DNA of 64,000 nucleotides from UBA6220 sp041651335 (GTDB lineage Bacteria; Patescibacteriota; Minisyncoccia; Minisyncoccales; Minisyncoccaceae), in the NCBI GenBank assembly GCA_041651335.1, contig JBAZJL010000002.1, positions 52,988 through 116,987 of the forward strand, read 5' to 3'. Below are positions 1 to 7,766 of this stretch, one piece after another; within the stretch, counting starts at the first letter, position 1; every line of letters begins with the position of its first letter. The notes under the pieces are model-generated. The model ran no database searches, was not told where the DNA came from, and saw only the letters and a program-made list of their open reading frames with translations. A program made the position numbers and the translations under genes.

Positions 1-2
1 AG

Positions 3-125
3 GGCGGAGTAAAGTTTATTTTTGGGAAAGAAATAGAAATTAAAAAAGACTGGAAAGAAGAAATACAAATCAAAAAAGGGATTGTAGTTCAAGTGGGGAA
101 AAAAAGTTTTTGCCAGATTGGATAA
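3..125 (+). CDS. C-terminal end of an unrecognised protein (partial)
   Basis: An open frame enters from the left edge and ends at a TAA (123-125), giving about 40 residues rich in Lys, Ile and Glu and ending SFCQIG. A hairpin terminator follows 17 bases later, which supports a real gene end. I do not recognise the family. There is too little sequence to say more than that the tail looks beta-strand-like, with alternating hydrophobic and charged residues. Confidence 0.5.
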   Translation, partial: GGVKFIFGKEIEIKKDWKEEIQIKKGIVVQVGKKSFCQIG

Positions 126-142
126 TAAAAATTATTTTTTTT

Positions 143-168
143 AAAACCGCTCAAGAAAGAGCGGTTTT
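143..168. terminator. Bidirectional Rho-independent terminator
   Basis: Perfect inverted repeat AAAACCGCTC / GAGCGGTTTT with a 6-base loop. It has a T-run on both strands, so it can end the partial gene from the left and ruvC from the right. The ruvC stop codon (167-169) lies at its edge. Confidence 0.85.
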
Positions 169-673
169 ATTTAACAGAGGCTTTAAGATTATTAAATTCG
201 CAAGTATAAGCGCAACAGATTGCCAAAGCAAGAGCATCGGCAGCATCATCTGGCTTAGGAGGTTTTTCTAGATTTAAAATGTGTTGAAGCATTTTTTGAA
301 CTTGGATTTTTTCCGCTCGGCCATAACCAGTTATTGCAATTTTTGCTTGAAGCGGAGTAAATTCGAAAAATGGTATTTTTTTTTGAGCCATAAGTAACAA
401 AGCCACGCCTCGAGCCTGGCTAACCGCCATGACAGTTTTGGCATTTTTAAAGAAAAACAAGCTTTCAATGGCAATTGCCTCTGGTTGGTATTTTTTAATT
501 AATTCGTCTAAATCTTGATATAAGATTTTTAATCGTTCCGCTAGGGGCATTTTTGAAGGAGTAATGATAGCGCCATAATGCAAACAGCTTAATTGTTTTT
601 GAGCTGTTTTTTGATAATCAATTAATCCGATTCCTGTGGTTGCTGTTCCAGGATCAATGCCTAAAATTATCAT
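167..673 (-). CDS. ruvC: Holliday junction endodeoxyribonuclease RuvC
   Basis: Resolves four-way DNA junctions in recombination, working with the RuvAB branch-migration motor. The 168-residue length is typical. The start MIILGIDPGTATTG carries the first catalytic Asp (D7). E70 sits in AIAIESLFF, and the C-terminal DDAADALALA supplies the last acidic pair (about D143 and D146), so all four RNase H-fold catalytic acids are present. yebC lies 3 bases upstream on the same strand, and yebC-ruvC is a common bacterial pairing. ruvB and ruvA are also in this window but in separate places (3.6 and 13.1 kb). The identification is firm. Confidence 0.97.
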   Translation of the reverse strand: MIILGIDPGTATTGIGLIDYQKTAQKQLSCLHYGAIITPSKMPLAERLKILYQDLDELIKKYQPEAIAIESLFFFKNAKTVMAVSQARGVALLLMAQKKIPFFEFTPLQAKIAITGYGRAEKIQVQKMLQHILNLEKPPKPDDAADALALAICCAYTCEFNNLKASVK

Positions 674-676
674 AAA

Positions 677-1396
677 TTAAATATTCCAATAAATATTTTG
701 AACATCATCATGGTCGTCAATTGCTTCATAAAGTTTGTGGCATTTTTCTTTTGTTTCTTCATTAATATTTATTGTTTCTTTGGCCACCCATTCCAGCCCA
801 GAAGAAGCAGTTTTTATTTTATTTTCTTCAAAATATTTTTTTACCTTATCTAAATCTTCTGGCTTGGTATAAACCACTAAGCCTTCTTTTTCCCAAGACA
901 AATCTTCTGCTCCAAAATCGATTATTGAAAGCTCTAACTCTTCTTTGTCTTTTTTAATATTTTCAGCATCAACAATAATTACCCCTTTTTTTTCAAACAT
1001 CCATTTAATTCCGCCTCCTTCTACCAGCTTTCCGCCCAAACGGCTTAAAATTAACCTAATTTCTCCCAAAGAGCGATTTTTATTATCAGTAATGCCTTCA
1101 ATAATTAGGGCTACACTGTTTGGGCCATAAGCCTCCATAGAAAATTCTTCTAAAGTAAATCCATCTAACTCTCCAGCCCCTTTTTTAATTGCTTTTTCAA
1201 TACTGTCGGCCGGCATATTCGCTTCTTTAGCTTTATCTACCACAGACCTTAATTTTGGGTTAAAAGTCATATCAGACCCTCCTCCTCGAGCAGCGATTGA
1301 TATTTCTTTGGAAAGCTTTGAAAACACCTTGCTCCTTTTTGCGTCTTCAGTTTCTTTTTTAAATTTAATTGTGCTCCAATGGGAATGCCCGCTCAT
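677..1396 (-). CDS. yebC: YebC/PmpR/TACO1 family protein
   Basis: Family members are cytoplasmic proteins described as DNA-binding regulators or, more recently, as translation factors that relieve ribosome stalling. The start is placed at MSGHSHWSTIK, the invariant family N-terminus; six further codons upstream are open but not family-like. The protein is then 239 residues, the usual length. The conserved stretches RSKVFSKLSKEI, AARGGG, NPKLR, NMPADSIEKAIKKG and YGPNSVALI are all present. It ends 3 bases before ruvC and is probably cotranscribed with it. The family call is certain; the exact role in this organism is open. Confidence 0.95.
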   Translation of the reverse strand: MSGHSHWSTIKFKKETEDAKRSKVFSKLSKEISIAARGGGSDMTFNPKLRSVVDKAKEANMPADSIEKAIKKGAGELDGFTLEEFSMEAYGPNSVALIIEGITDNKNRSLGEIRLILSRLGGKLVEGGGIKWMFEKKGVIIVDAENIKKDKEELELSIIDFGAEDLSWEKEGLVVYTKPEDLDKVKKYFEENKIKTASSGLEWVAKETININEETKEKCHKLYEAIDDHDDVQNIYWNI

Positions 1397-1499
1397 ATTT
1401 GTAGTTAAAAACAAAATTTATTATTTTTAAAGTTAATCTGTTTATTATTCTTACCATAGCTTAAAAATATTAAAAATTCAACTAAAGCGGTTTTTGGTG

Positions 1500-1527
1500 T
1501 TTTCAAAATATTTTTTTAAGGTATAAT
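1500..1527 (+). promoter_or_regulatory. Promoter of the first DUF2341 gene
   Basis: TTTTCA, 16 bases, then TATAAT (1522-1527), about 29 bases before the ATG at 1556. The second DUF2341 gene (47349) has the same TTTTCA/TATAAT pair with a 17-base spacer. Confidence 0.55.
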
Positions 1528-1555
1528 AATATTTAATAATAAAAAAAGTTAATTT

Positions 1556-2953
1556 ATGAAAAAACAAAAAGCTTTTACTCTAATCGAACTTTTGGTCGTA
1601 ATTGTAATTATCGGAATTCTTTCCGGGTTTGTTATTGTTTCTTTAAGCCAAGGAGTGGCTGCTGCTCAAGACGCTAAGAAAAAATCAGATTTGGCCGCTG
1701 TTCAAAGGGCTTTGCTTATTTACCAAGTTGCAAACAATAGCTATCCAACCGAAGAATCAGAATGTAATATTGGCAACGACTGCCTTTCTTTAGAAGAAGC
1801 CCTGGTTCCTATTTATTTACAGGAAATGCCAGATATTCCTGTTGATGCTGATTATACTTATATTTCCGATGGTTCAACTTTTACCATCAAAACAACTTTA
1901 TCTTCTGATAATGTTTATTCTTATACTCCAGAACAAGGATGGACGGAAACGCCCAGTAGTCCATTTGTTGGCTGGCATAAACGTAAATTAATTTCAATTT
2001 CTAATCCGGAATCAAGCTTAAGCGATTACCAGGTTAAATTAGAAATTGATTATGATTCTGATATGCAACCTGATTTTGATGATTTGCGATTTGCTACCAG
2101 CGATAATGTTGTTTTAAATTATTGGCTAGAATCAAAAACTGATTCATCTTCAGCCAAGGTTTGGGTAAAGGTTCTTAATATTCCTTCGGGCTCATCTTCT
2201 TTTTATATGTATTATAATAACAGTGAAGCATCTTCTGCTTCTAATGGAGAGAATACTTTTGTTTTTTTTGATGATTTTAATTCTGGCACTATTGATTCTG
2301 GTAAATGGGTTTCTGCTTGTCTTGGAAACAATAGCGGGGGATCGGTTTCTGTTTCTGGCGGAGAGCTTGTTGTCACTGCTAGGTCTTCTTGTTATGCTAG
2401 CTGTAAAACGGTTTGTTATGTTCGTAGCACTAATACTTTTGATATTAGAAGCGGATATGCGGTTCAATATTATGCCAAGCAATACGAGAGTTCAGGAGAA
2501 GGTAGCTGGTGGAAGGGTGGGTTTTTTCTAAGCGATGCCTCAACGCCTCCTTATGATCCAGCAAATTATCCTTCGATTGCTTCTTCAATTATGGTTACTC
2601 AAAGCCTGGTAACTTATCCTTCTAATCCGCCAAGTTTGTGTATTGCGGATAGGCTTTCAAATGCTGGGAATGAATGGTGCGATGACCAAAGGCTTTATTA
2701 TGGATCTAATTTCCCAGGCAATCATATTTTTACTGTTGGAATTAATGAGACTGCGGTTAATATTTTTGCCGATACAACCCAATTAGTAAATAACGCAACT
2801 CATCGGCAATCTTCTTTTTATAATAAATATTTATATTTTTTAAGAGGAGCAGATCAATCGATTTATGCTACTCAAAGGTTTGATAATGTTTTGGTTAGAA
2901 AATATGTTTTTTCTGAGCCATCTTCTTTTTTCGGAAACGAGCAATCGATTTAA
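1556..2953 (+). CDS. Prepilin-like DUF2341 surface protein
   Basis: The 465-residue protein begins with a type IV prepilin leader: KKQK, the cleavage site A|FTLIE and a long hydrophobic helix (VVIVIIGILSGFVIV). Processing by a prepilin peptidase and export through a pilus-like machine are therefore inferred. A short pilin-like stalk (about residues 35-130) is followed by a DUF2341 domain (WHKRKLISI, DYQVKLEI, PDFDDLRFA, YWLESKTD, YMYYNN) and a C-terminal LamG-like region, the arrangement of surface carbohydrate-binding proteins. A paralogue lies at 47349-48614. The cleavage position has Ala rather than the usual Gly, as in the paralogue. Its stop overlaps the stop of the convergent lamin-tail gene. 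The natural ligand is unknown. Confidence 0.85.
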   Translation: MKKQKAFTLIELLVVIVIIGILSGFVIVSLSQGVAAAQDAKKKSDLAAVQRALLIYQVANNSYPTEESECNIGNDCLSLEEALVPIYLQEMPDIPVDADYTYISDGSTFTIKTTLSSDNVYSYTPEQGWTETPSSPFVGWHKRKLISISNPESSLSDYQVKLEIDYDSDMQPDFDDLRFATSDNVVLNYWLESKTDSSSAKVWVKVLNIPSGSSSFYMYYNNSEASSASNGENTFVFFDDFNSGTIDSGKWVSACLGNNSGGSVSVSGGELVVTARSSCYASCKTVCYVRSTNTFDIRSGYAVQYYAKQYESSGEGSWWKGGFFLSDASTPPYDPANYPSIASSIMVTQSLVTYPSNPPSLCIADRLSNAGNEWCDDQRLYYGSNFPGNHIFTVGINETAVNIFADTTQLVNNATHRQSSFYNKYLYFLRGADQSIYATQRFDNVLVRKYVFSEPSSFFGNEQSI

Positions 2954-3639
2954 TAATTTTTTAAAGACTTTTTCAAAGGTAAAATTATCAAGCCGGAGAA
3001 CAAAGAAACAAGTATTCCTAGAAATAAAGTTTGATTAGAGATGTTAGCGCTTTTTGTGTCTTTCGGGCCTAAAGAAAAAGAATCAAGATTTTCAAAATTT
3101 TCTTTTTTTTCAATTATTAAAACAGCCCCTAAGCTGTTTTTTTGATTTGGCGTGCCAAGTGTTTGTTCGCTGGTTTGCCAGCTTGTTTTATCGTTTCCGG
3201 AAAGATAATTATTTTTTCTTTCCATTGTTTGCTTGGTTTGATTATTTCCTTCAGGCCAACCCTTAATCCAATTTGCTTCATCAATAAGGTTTTTATTAGC
3301 ATCAAACAATCCTAAATAGTTTCCCGTGTTTTTTAGGGCTTTGTTGAAAAATAAATTAGCAGATAATTTTTTATCTCGAGAGATCAAGTAAAAACCTAGG
3401 CCTGGAATGATTCCTTTTAGTTTTATTTCTGTTTCATCAATTTTTAAAATCCAATTATCCAACGAGATAGGATTTGTTCCGTTATTATATAATTCAATCC
3501 ACTCATTGCTGGTTTTGTTTTTGTCTCCCATCCAAGCCACTTCATTTAAATAAACTAAAAAAGAACTGGCGAAAACAGGAGGAGAAAAAGTAAAAAGAAA
3601 AACAAAAATTAAAATAGCCGTTTTTGTTTTTCCGGACAT
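2950..3639 (-). CDS. Lamin-tail-domain surface protein
   Basis: 229 residues: a signal peptide (about 1-24, cut after VFA), a lamin-tail domain (about 27-130, with LNEVAWMG, SNEWIELYNNG, LDNWILKI, GFYLISRD), a Ser/Asn-rich linker, a C-terminal membrane helix (about 203-222) and a basic tail. This is a membrane-anchored extracytoplasmic protein. Bacterial lamin-tail domains are often found on surface proteins and secreted nucleases; no nuclease motif is visible here. The only good start lies 31 bases inside the end of ruvB, so translation is probably coupled to it. Function unknown. Confidence 0.8.
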   Translation of the reverse strand: MSGKTKTAILIFVFLFTFSPPVFASSFLVYLNEVAWMGDKNKTSNEWIELYNNGTNPISLDNWILKIDETEIKLKGIIPGLGFYLISRDKKLSANLFFNKALKNTGNYLGLFDANKNLIDEANWIKGWPEGNNQTKQTMERKNNYLSGNDKTSWQTSEQTLGTPNQKNSLGAVLIIEKKENFENLDSFSLGPKDTKSANISNQTLFLGILVSLFSGLIILPLKKSLKNY

Positions 3640-4625
3640 TTTATTTTTAAATGCTTATAGGCTAGGGGAGTGGCAATTCTTCCTTTTTGGGTTCTGCGAA
3701 TCAAGCCTAATTGAGTAAGATAAGGTTCGTAGATTTCTAAGATTGCATTTTTTTCTTCTGAGGTGGCAGCAGATAGGGCTTGTAAGCCAACCGGACCACC
3801 TTCGAATTTGGTAATAATCATTTCAACTAATTTTTTGTCGCTTGGTTCCAGGCCTAAATTATCAACTTCTAAAAAAGATAAAGCTTTTTCTGAAATTTCT
3901 TCGGTAATCGTGCCAGTGCCTTCTATTTCGGCAAAATCTCGGATTCTTTTTAAAAGTTTATTAGCAATTCTGGGCGTGAAACGCGATCTTTCCGCGATTT
4001 GAATAATTGCTTTTTGTTCAATGGGGATATTTAATATTTTTGCTGAACGCTTGATTATTTTTTCCATTTCTTCTTGATTGTAAAAGTTTAGTTGCATTAT
4101 TGCTCCGAAACGGCTTCGCAAAGGAGCAGTCATCAAATCAATGCGCGTCGTTGCTCCCACCAAAGTAAAACGAGGAAGATCGATATTGATTGTTTTTGCC
4201 ATTGGTCCTTTTCCAAGCATAAGGCATAATTTAAAATCTTCCATTGCAGAATATAAATATTCTTCCACATAACGACTAAGACGATGGCATTCGTCAATAA
4301 AAAGAAAATCCCCCTCGCTTAAATTAGTAAGTAAGGCAACAAGATCTCCAGATTTTTCAATTATGGGGCCAGAGGTTACTTTTATTTTGCTTCCAAACTC
4401 TTCAGCCACAAGATAGGCGAGAGTGGTTTTTCCCAATCCAGCTGGGCCATAAAAAAGTAAATGATCCGGAGATTCATTTCTTTTCTTGGCAGCTTCAATC
4501 ATTATTTTTAAATTCTTTTTTATTCTTTCTTGGCCAATGTAATTATCCCATTTTTTCGGCCGTAAAGCAGAATCTAAAGATTCTTCAATATTTTCTGATT
4601 CTAATGGTTTACTATTGACAAACAT
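3609..4625 (-). CDS. ruvB: Holliday junction branch migration helicase RuvB
   Basis: Hexameric AAA+ motor that drives branch migration with RuvA. The start is set at MFVNSKPLE, giving 338 residues, the usual length. An open extension upstream lies across the small-RNA gene at 4650-4818 and shows no family similarity. Visible features are LRPKKWDNYIGQ, Walker A YGPAGLGKTT, Walker B FLFIDECHRL, the sensor region VGATTR, the arginine finger in PLRSRFG and the C-terminal winged helix (GPVGLQALSAA, TPLAYKHLK). It overlaps the lamin-tail gene by 31 bases. Confidence 0.97.
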   Translation of the reverse strand: MFVNSKPLESENIEESLDSALRPKKWDNYIGQERIKKNLKIMIEAAKKRNESPDHLLFYGPAGLGKTTLAYLVAEEFGSKIKVTSGPIIEKSGDLVALLTNLSEGDFLFIDECHRLSRYVEEYLYSAMEDFKLCLMLGKGPMAKTINIDLPRFTLVGATTRIDLMTAPLRSRFGAIMQLNFYNQEEMEKIIKRSAKILNIPIEQKAIIQIAERSRFTPRIANKLLKRIRDFAEIEGTGTITEEISEKALSFLEVDNLGLEPSDKKLVEMIITKFEGGPVGLQALSAATSEEKNAILEIYEPYLTQLGLIRRTQKGRIATPLAYKHLKIKCPEKQKRLF

Positions 4626-4643
4626 TTTAAAGTGTGTTATCTT
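4615..4643 (+). promoter_or_regulatory. Near-consensus sigma70 promoter of the small-RNA gene
   Basis: TTGACA (4615-4620), a 17-base spacer, then TATCTT (4638-4643). The predicted start is near 4650, exactly where the long hairpin begins. The -35 box lies inside the antisense start of ruvB. Confidence 0.8.
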
Positions 4644-4649
4644 TGAAAG

Positions 4650-4818
4650 ACAAAATGATTCTTGTACTGGGGGAAGGAGCTTTCTCCAGAATATGGATAT
4701 TTCGGCTTTGGCTGGAATATTCCTCGGGATATCTCTTACGCTTTCAGCCCGAATGCTAAAGTTGGACCCCCAGTTCAGCAATCATTTTGAATCTCGGCTT
4801 AATTGCCGATTTTTGTTT
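4650..4818 (+). ncRNA. Stand-alone structured small RNA, 6S-RNA-like
   Basis: About 169 nt between a consensus promoter and a terminator, on the strand opposite both neighbours, with no ORF. It folds as one long rod. The outer stem is CAAAATGATT (4651-4660) with AATCATTTTG (4780-4789). A 5x5 internal loop follows, then ACTGGGGG (4666-4673) with CCCCCAGT (4767-4774). A large asymmetric bubble holds a mini-hairpin GGAG-CTTT-CTCC (4676-4687). The distal stem pairs TTCGG/CCGAA and GCTG/CAGC. Length and the closing stem, central bubble and distal stem plan match 6S RNA, which mimics an open promoter and binds sigma70 RNA polymerase. The signal recognition particle tip motif is absent. The gene boundaries are well supported; the 6S identity is inference from shape. 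Confidence 0.7.
4794..4818 (+). terminator. Rho-independent terminator of the small RNA
   Basis: TCGGC (4794-4798), a 6-base loop, GCCGA (4805-4809), then TTTTTGTTT. It immediately follows the outer stem of the small RNA and touches the stop codon of the convergent pilB-like gene. Confidence 0.8.
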
Positions 4819-6124
4819 ACCCAGCTGCTTTAATAACTTCTTCGATTGTAGTTATTTTTTGCAATACTTTTATGAATCCATCTTGTTTCATTAAAACCAG
4901 TCCCTTTTCTATGGCCATTTTTTGTAAAGCCGAAGAAGACGGAGAAGTTAGAATAAACTCTTCCATTTCATCATCAAGTAAAAAGGCTTCAAAAATTCCG
5001 ATTCTGCCTTTGTAGCCAGTAAAATTGCAATGTTCGCATCCTTTTGGCTGGCCGATTTTTGTTTCTAAAGTTATTTCTGGTAATTCAATTTTTGAAGGCA
5101 AATTTTTTAATTCTTGCTTGATTGTTTCATATTCTTCAGTAGAAAGCTTTCTTGCTGTTGAACATTCGGGACAAAGCTTGCGAACCAATCTTTGAGCAAC
5201 AATCATATTTATTGCTGGAGCAATATTGGTTGGCTGTTCTCCTAAAGATTGAAGCCGAGCAATTGTTCCAGTGGAATCATTGGTGTGCAGGGTTGATAAA
5301 ACCAAATGGCCGGTCAAAGCAGCCTGAAGAGCAATGCTAGCAGTTTCTAAATCTCTAATTTCTCCGACTAAAATTGCGTCTGGGTCTTGTCGGACAATTG
5401 ATCTTAATCCCGAGGCAAAATCATATCCTCGAGCAGGATCAACCTGAGTTTGAGAAATTCCTTCCAAATGATATTCAATTGGATCTTCGATGGTGATTAC
5501 CTTTATTTCTGGATTGCGAATTTTTTTTAAAAAAGCATAAAGAGTTGTTGTCTTTCCTGATCCAGTCGGCCCGGTAACAATAATCATTCCGTTTGGTTTT
5601 TGGGATTGTTTGTCAAAAATTTCATACAAATCTTTTCTTAATCCCAAATCTTCCAAGCTAATCAAACTTTTTGGGTTTAAAACTCTCATAACTACTGTTT
5701 CTCCATATTCGGCCGGTAGAGTAGAGACCCTAATTTCAATATTTTGTAGCCCGGCTTCGCTTTCTTCCATTAAAACAGTAAATCGGCCATCTTGCGGTTT
5801 TTTTTCCACGTTTAATTTTAAACCGGCTAATAATTTTATTCGAGAGACTAAGGCTTGATGTTGGGGTTTAGTAAAGGTGCAAACCTGATCAAGCAAGCCA
5901 TCCACACGAAGACGGAAAGAACTTCCTTGCTCAGTTGTTTCAATATGAAGATCAGAAACCTTAAGTAGAATTGCTCCAGCCATAATTGTTTTCAAGAGCA
6001 AAGTAAGGTCCTCGTTAAGAGCATTTTCAATTGCTGTTTTTAAGTTTGGGGAATTTTTAAAGCTTTTGGCGTTTTTTTCCAAAAAAACATTTTCAATTTC
6101 TATTTTTCCAGTAATTTGTTCCAT
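4817..6124 (-). CDS. pilB: Type IV pilus/type II secretion assembly ATPase (PilB/GspE family)
   Basis: Cytoplasmic hexameric ATPase that powers assembly of pilin-like subunits. The visible order is an N2 domain (SDLHIETTEQGSSFRLRVDG), Walker A TGPTGSGKTTTLY, an Asp-box region (TIEDPIEYHLEGISQTQV), Walker B PDAILVGEIRD, the His box (ALTGHLVLSTLHTND) and a four-Cys zinc site (CPEC...CEHC). At 435 residues it lacks most of the N-terminal MshEN-type region of full-length PilB, a short form seen in reduced genomes. The prepilin-like proteins at 1556, 46793 and 47349 are plausible substrates. No retraction ATPase is in the window. Confidence 0.92.
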   Translation of the reverse strand: MEQITGKIEIENVFLEKNAKSFKNSPNLKTAIENALNEDLTLLLKTIMAGAILLKVSDLHIETTEQGSSFRLRVDGLLDQVCTFTKPQHQALVSRIKLLAGLKLNVEKKPQDGRFTVLMEESEAGLQNIEIRVSTLPAEYGETVVMRVLNPKSLISLEDLGLRKDLYEIFDKQSQKPNGMIIVTGPTGSGKTTTLYAFLKKIRNPEIKVITIEDPIEYHLEGISQTQVDPARGYDFASGLRSIVRQDPDAILVGEIRDLETASIALQAALTGHLVLSTLHTNDSTGTIARLQSLGEQPTNIAPAINMIVAQRLVRKLCPECSTARKLSTEEYETIKQELKNLPSKIELPEITLETKIGQPKGCEHCNFTGYKGRIGIFEAFLLDDEMEEFILTSPSSSALQKMAIEKGLVLMKQDGFIKVLQKITTIEEVIKAAG

Positions 6125-6151
6125 GCCTTTAGTATAAATTAAAATCTTATT

Positions 6152-7255
6152 TTAAGGAAGCAAACTTAAGATATTTTTTTTAGCTTGATTTAAATCGTTT
6201 GTCTTTAAATCAAACAGACCGCCGGTTTCTTTAAAAGAACCAGTAAAGGTTTTTTTAAATTTATCAATCAAAAGATAATCATTGCTAAAAAATAGCCCTT
6301 TTATATTTTCTTGTTTTTGCCCTTCCCAGATTAAAAGAAAAGAGTGGAGGTGGAAAAAATTTTTCATTTTTTCAGTAATAAAAATTAAATCCTTAGCGCT
6401 TGCTTTTGAAAAATTGTTTTTATCCAAAAAAGAAAAATAAAAAGAATGTTCTCGGAGAGCGTTTTTATCAAGATTTTCAATAGTCTTGCCCAAAAGTTTT
6501 ATTTTATAAGACAGCTCAGAATTTTTGTTGTCCATTGCCAAGCCAAACTCAGCTTTATTTTTTAAAAGCCAAGTATAAGTTATTATATTTTTTTTACTGC
6601 GTGAGTTTTTCGGAGAATTGGCTAGTCCGAAAATAAGAGAATCCCCAACCTTTTTATTTAAAAAATCTTGACCTAATTGATAAATTAAACAAGCCATTGT
6701 TTGGGATAAACAAAAATTATCTTCAATGATATTAATATCGCCATAATTTTGATTAGCTAGATTATTATCGATATTAATAATATCGCACTGATAAAGTGCA
6801 TCTGGATTTCCGGTAAAATTTTTTTCAATTTGAGAGTAATTTGGAACACCAATAGTTATCAATAAATCAAAATCAATATTTTCGATTGTTAGTGGGTCTT
6901 CTTTTGTTTGGATTTTTCGAAAAGAAAAATTTTCTAAAGAGACAGGATTATTGCGCGGGGTTAAATAAATATTGGTTTGGCCGGGAGCTTTTTCATAAGT
7001 AATTTCCAGTGGATCTCCTAGAAAAGAAAAAACTATTTTTTCTTTTGTTGATTTTTGCAAAAAGAAGTTAATTTTTTTTAAAGGTTCTTGATTTATCAAA
7101 AAAGGCTTTTTTCCAATATTTTTTAAAGAGAAAAATAGAGCTAAAAAAGCTCCAATCGTATCATTATCAGGATTATCAGCCACAAAAAGCCCTATATTTT
7201 TAGCGTTTTGAAGCGTGTTTTTAATTTTTTCCGTGTCTTCCATATTTTTCTTCAA
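6152..7255 (-). CDS. Degenerate DHH-family phosphoesterase-like protein
   Basis: 367 residues with the overall plan of NrnA-like DHH/DHHA1 proteins (nanoRNase/pAp phosphatase): an N-terminal ADNPDNDTIGAFLAL where active members have HxxPDGDxxGS, a middle IIDIDNN-type region, and a C-terminal GSFKETGGLFD at the DHHA1 glycine motif. The metal ligands are mostly lost: the first His is Ala, the second-motif Asp is Gly (TIGVPN), and the DHH signature reads DNN. It is probably not a metal-dependent hydrolase and may bind a nucleotide or RNA. It precedes pilB on the same strand, 27 bases away, and is divergent from tsaE. Confidence 0.65.
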   Translation of the reverse strand: MKKNMEDTEKIKNTLQNAKNIGLFVADNPDNDTIGAFLALFFSLKNIGKKPFLINQEPLKKINFFLQKSTKEKIVFSFLGDPLEITYEKAPGQTNIYLTPRNNPVSLENFSFRKIQTKEDPLTIENIDFDLLITIGVPNYSQIEKNFTGNPDALYQCDIINIDNNLANQNYGDINIIEDNFCLSQTMACLIYQLGQDFLNKKVGDSLIFGLANSPKNSRSKKNIITYTWLLKNKAEFGLAMDNKNSELSYKIKLLGKTIENLDKNALREHSFYFSFLDKNNFSKASAKDLIFITEKMKNFFHLHSFLLIWEGQKQENIKGLFFSNDYLLIDKFKKTFTGSFKETGGLFDLKTNDLNQAKKNILSLLP

Positions 7256-7306
7256 GCTACTTTATTTTAAATCAAAAGTCAATTTTATTTTTTTCTTGTT
7301 TTCGGA

Positions 7307-7312
7307 TATAAT
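7307..7312 (+). promoter_or_regulatory. Probable -10 box for the tsaE-exonuclease pair
   Basis: A perfect TATAAT 15 bases before the tsaE ATG, in the 71-base divergent gap. No convincing -35 box is visible. The predicted 5' leader would be only about 8 nt. Confidence 0.4.
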
Positions 7313-7326
7313 TAATCAAGCTTAAA

Positions 7327-7761
7327 ATGAAATATTTTACAAACAATATCAGCGAAACTAAGAAAATAGGAGAAGAAAAAGCCCAAAAAATAAAAAAAAA
7401 GAAATCAGCTCTTGTTTTTTGTTTGCGCGGTGATTTGGGGGCAGGAAAAACTGCTTTTTTGCAAGGATTTGGTCAGGGGTTGGGAGTAAAAGAAAAAATT
7501 CAAAGCCCTACTTTTATTATTATGTCTCGGTTTCCACTAAAAGGAGATTTTAAAAATTTTTTTCATTTTGATTGTTATCGTTTAGAAAATCCAGAAGAAA
7601 TAATTAATTTAGGATTTAAAGAAATTATTATTAATCCAGAGAATATTGTGGCCATTGAATGGCCTGAAAAAATAGAAAAATTTTTACCCAAACAAAGGAC
7701 AGAAATTGCTTTCAAAATAATCAACGAAGACCAGCGGGAAATAATTATTAAAAATATTTAA
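7327..7761 (+). CDS. tsaE: tRNA threonylcarbamoyladenosine biosynthesis ATPase TsaE
   Basis: ATPase subunit of the TsaB-TsaD-TsaE complex that makes t6A at position 37 of ANN-decoding tRNAs. The 144-residue length is typical. Walker A is LRGDLGAGKTAF (about residues 33-44). SPTFIIMSRF, FHFDCYRL and VAIEWPEKIE are the standard conserved segments. It is followed 5 bases later by the exonuclease gene. The partner genes tsaB and tsaD are not in this window. Confidence 0.95.
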   Translation: MKYFTNNISETKKIGEEKAQKIKKKKSALVFCLRGDLGAGKTAFLQGFGQGLGVKEKIQSPTFIIMSRFPLKGDFKNFFHFDCYRLENPEEIINLGFKEIIINPENIVAIEWPEKIEKFLPKQRTEIAFKIINEDQREIIIKNI

Positions 7762-7766
7762 CCAAA

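Noticed and set aside
4626..4781. N-terminal extension of RuvB read through the small-RNA region
   Set aside because: The frame is open, but it has no RuvB similarity, the family start is at 4625, and the stretch has its own opposite-strand promoter, hairpin and terminator.
4650..4818. Signal recognition particle RNA
   Set aside because: The GGGGAAGGAGC string recalls the SRP tip, but it lies at the bubble, not in a tetraloop at the end of the rod, and the rest of the SRP motif is missing.
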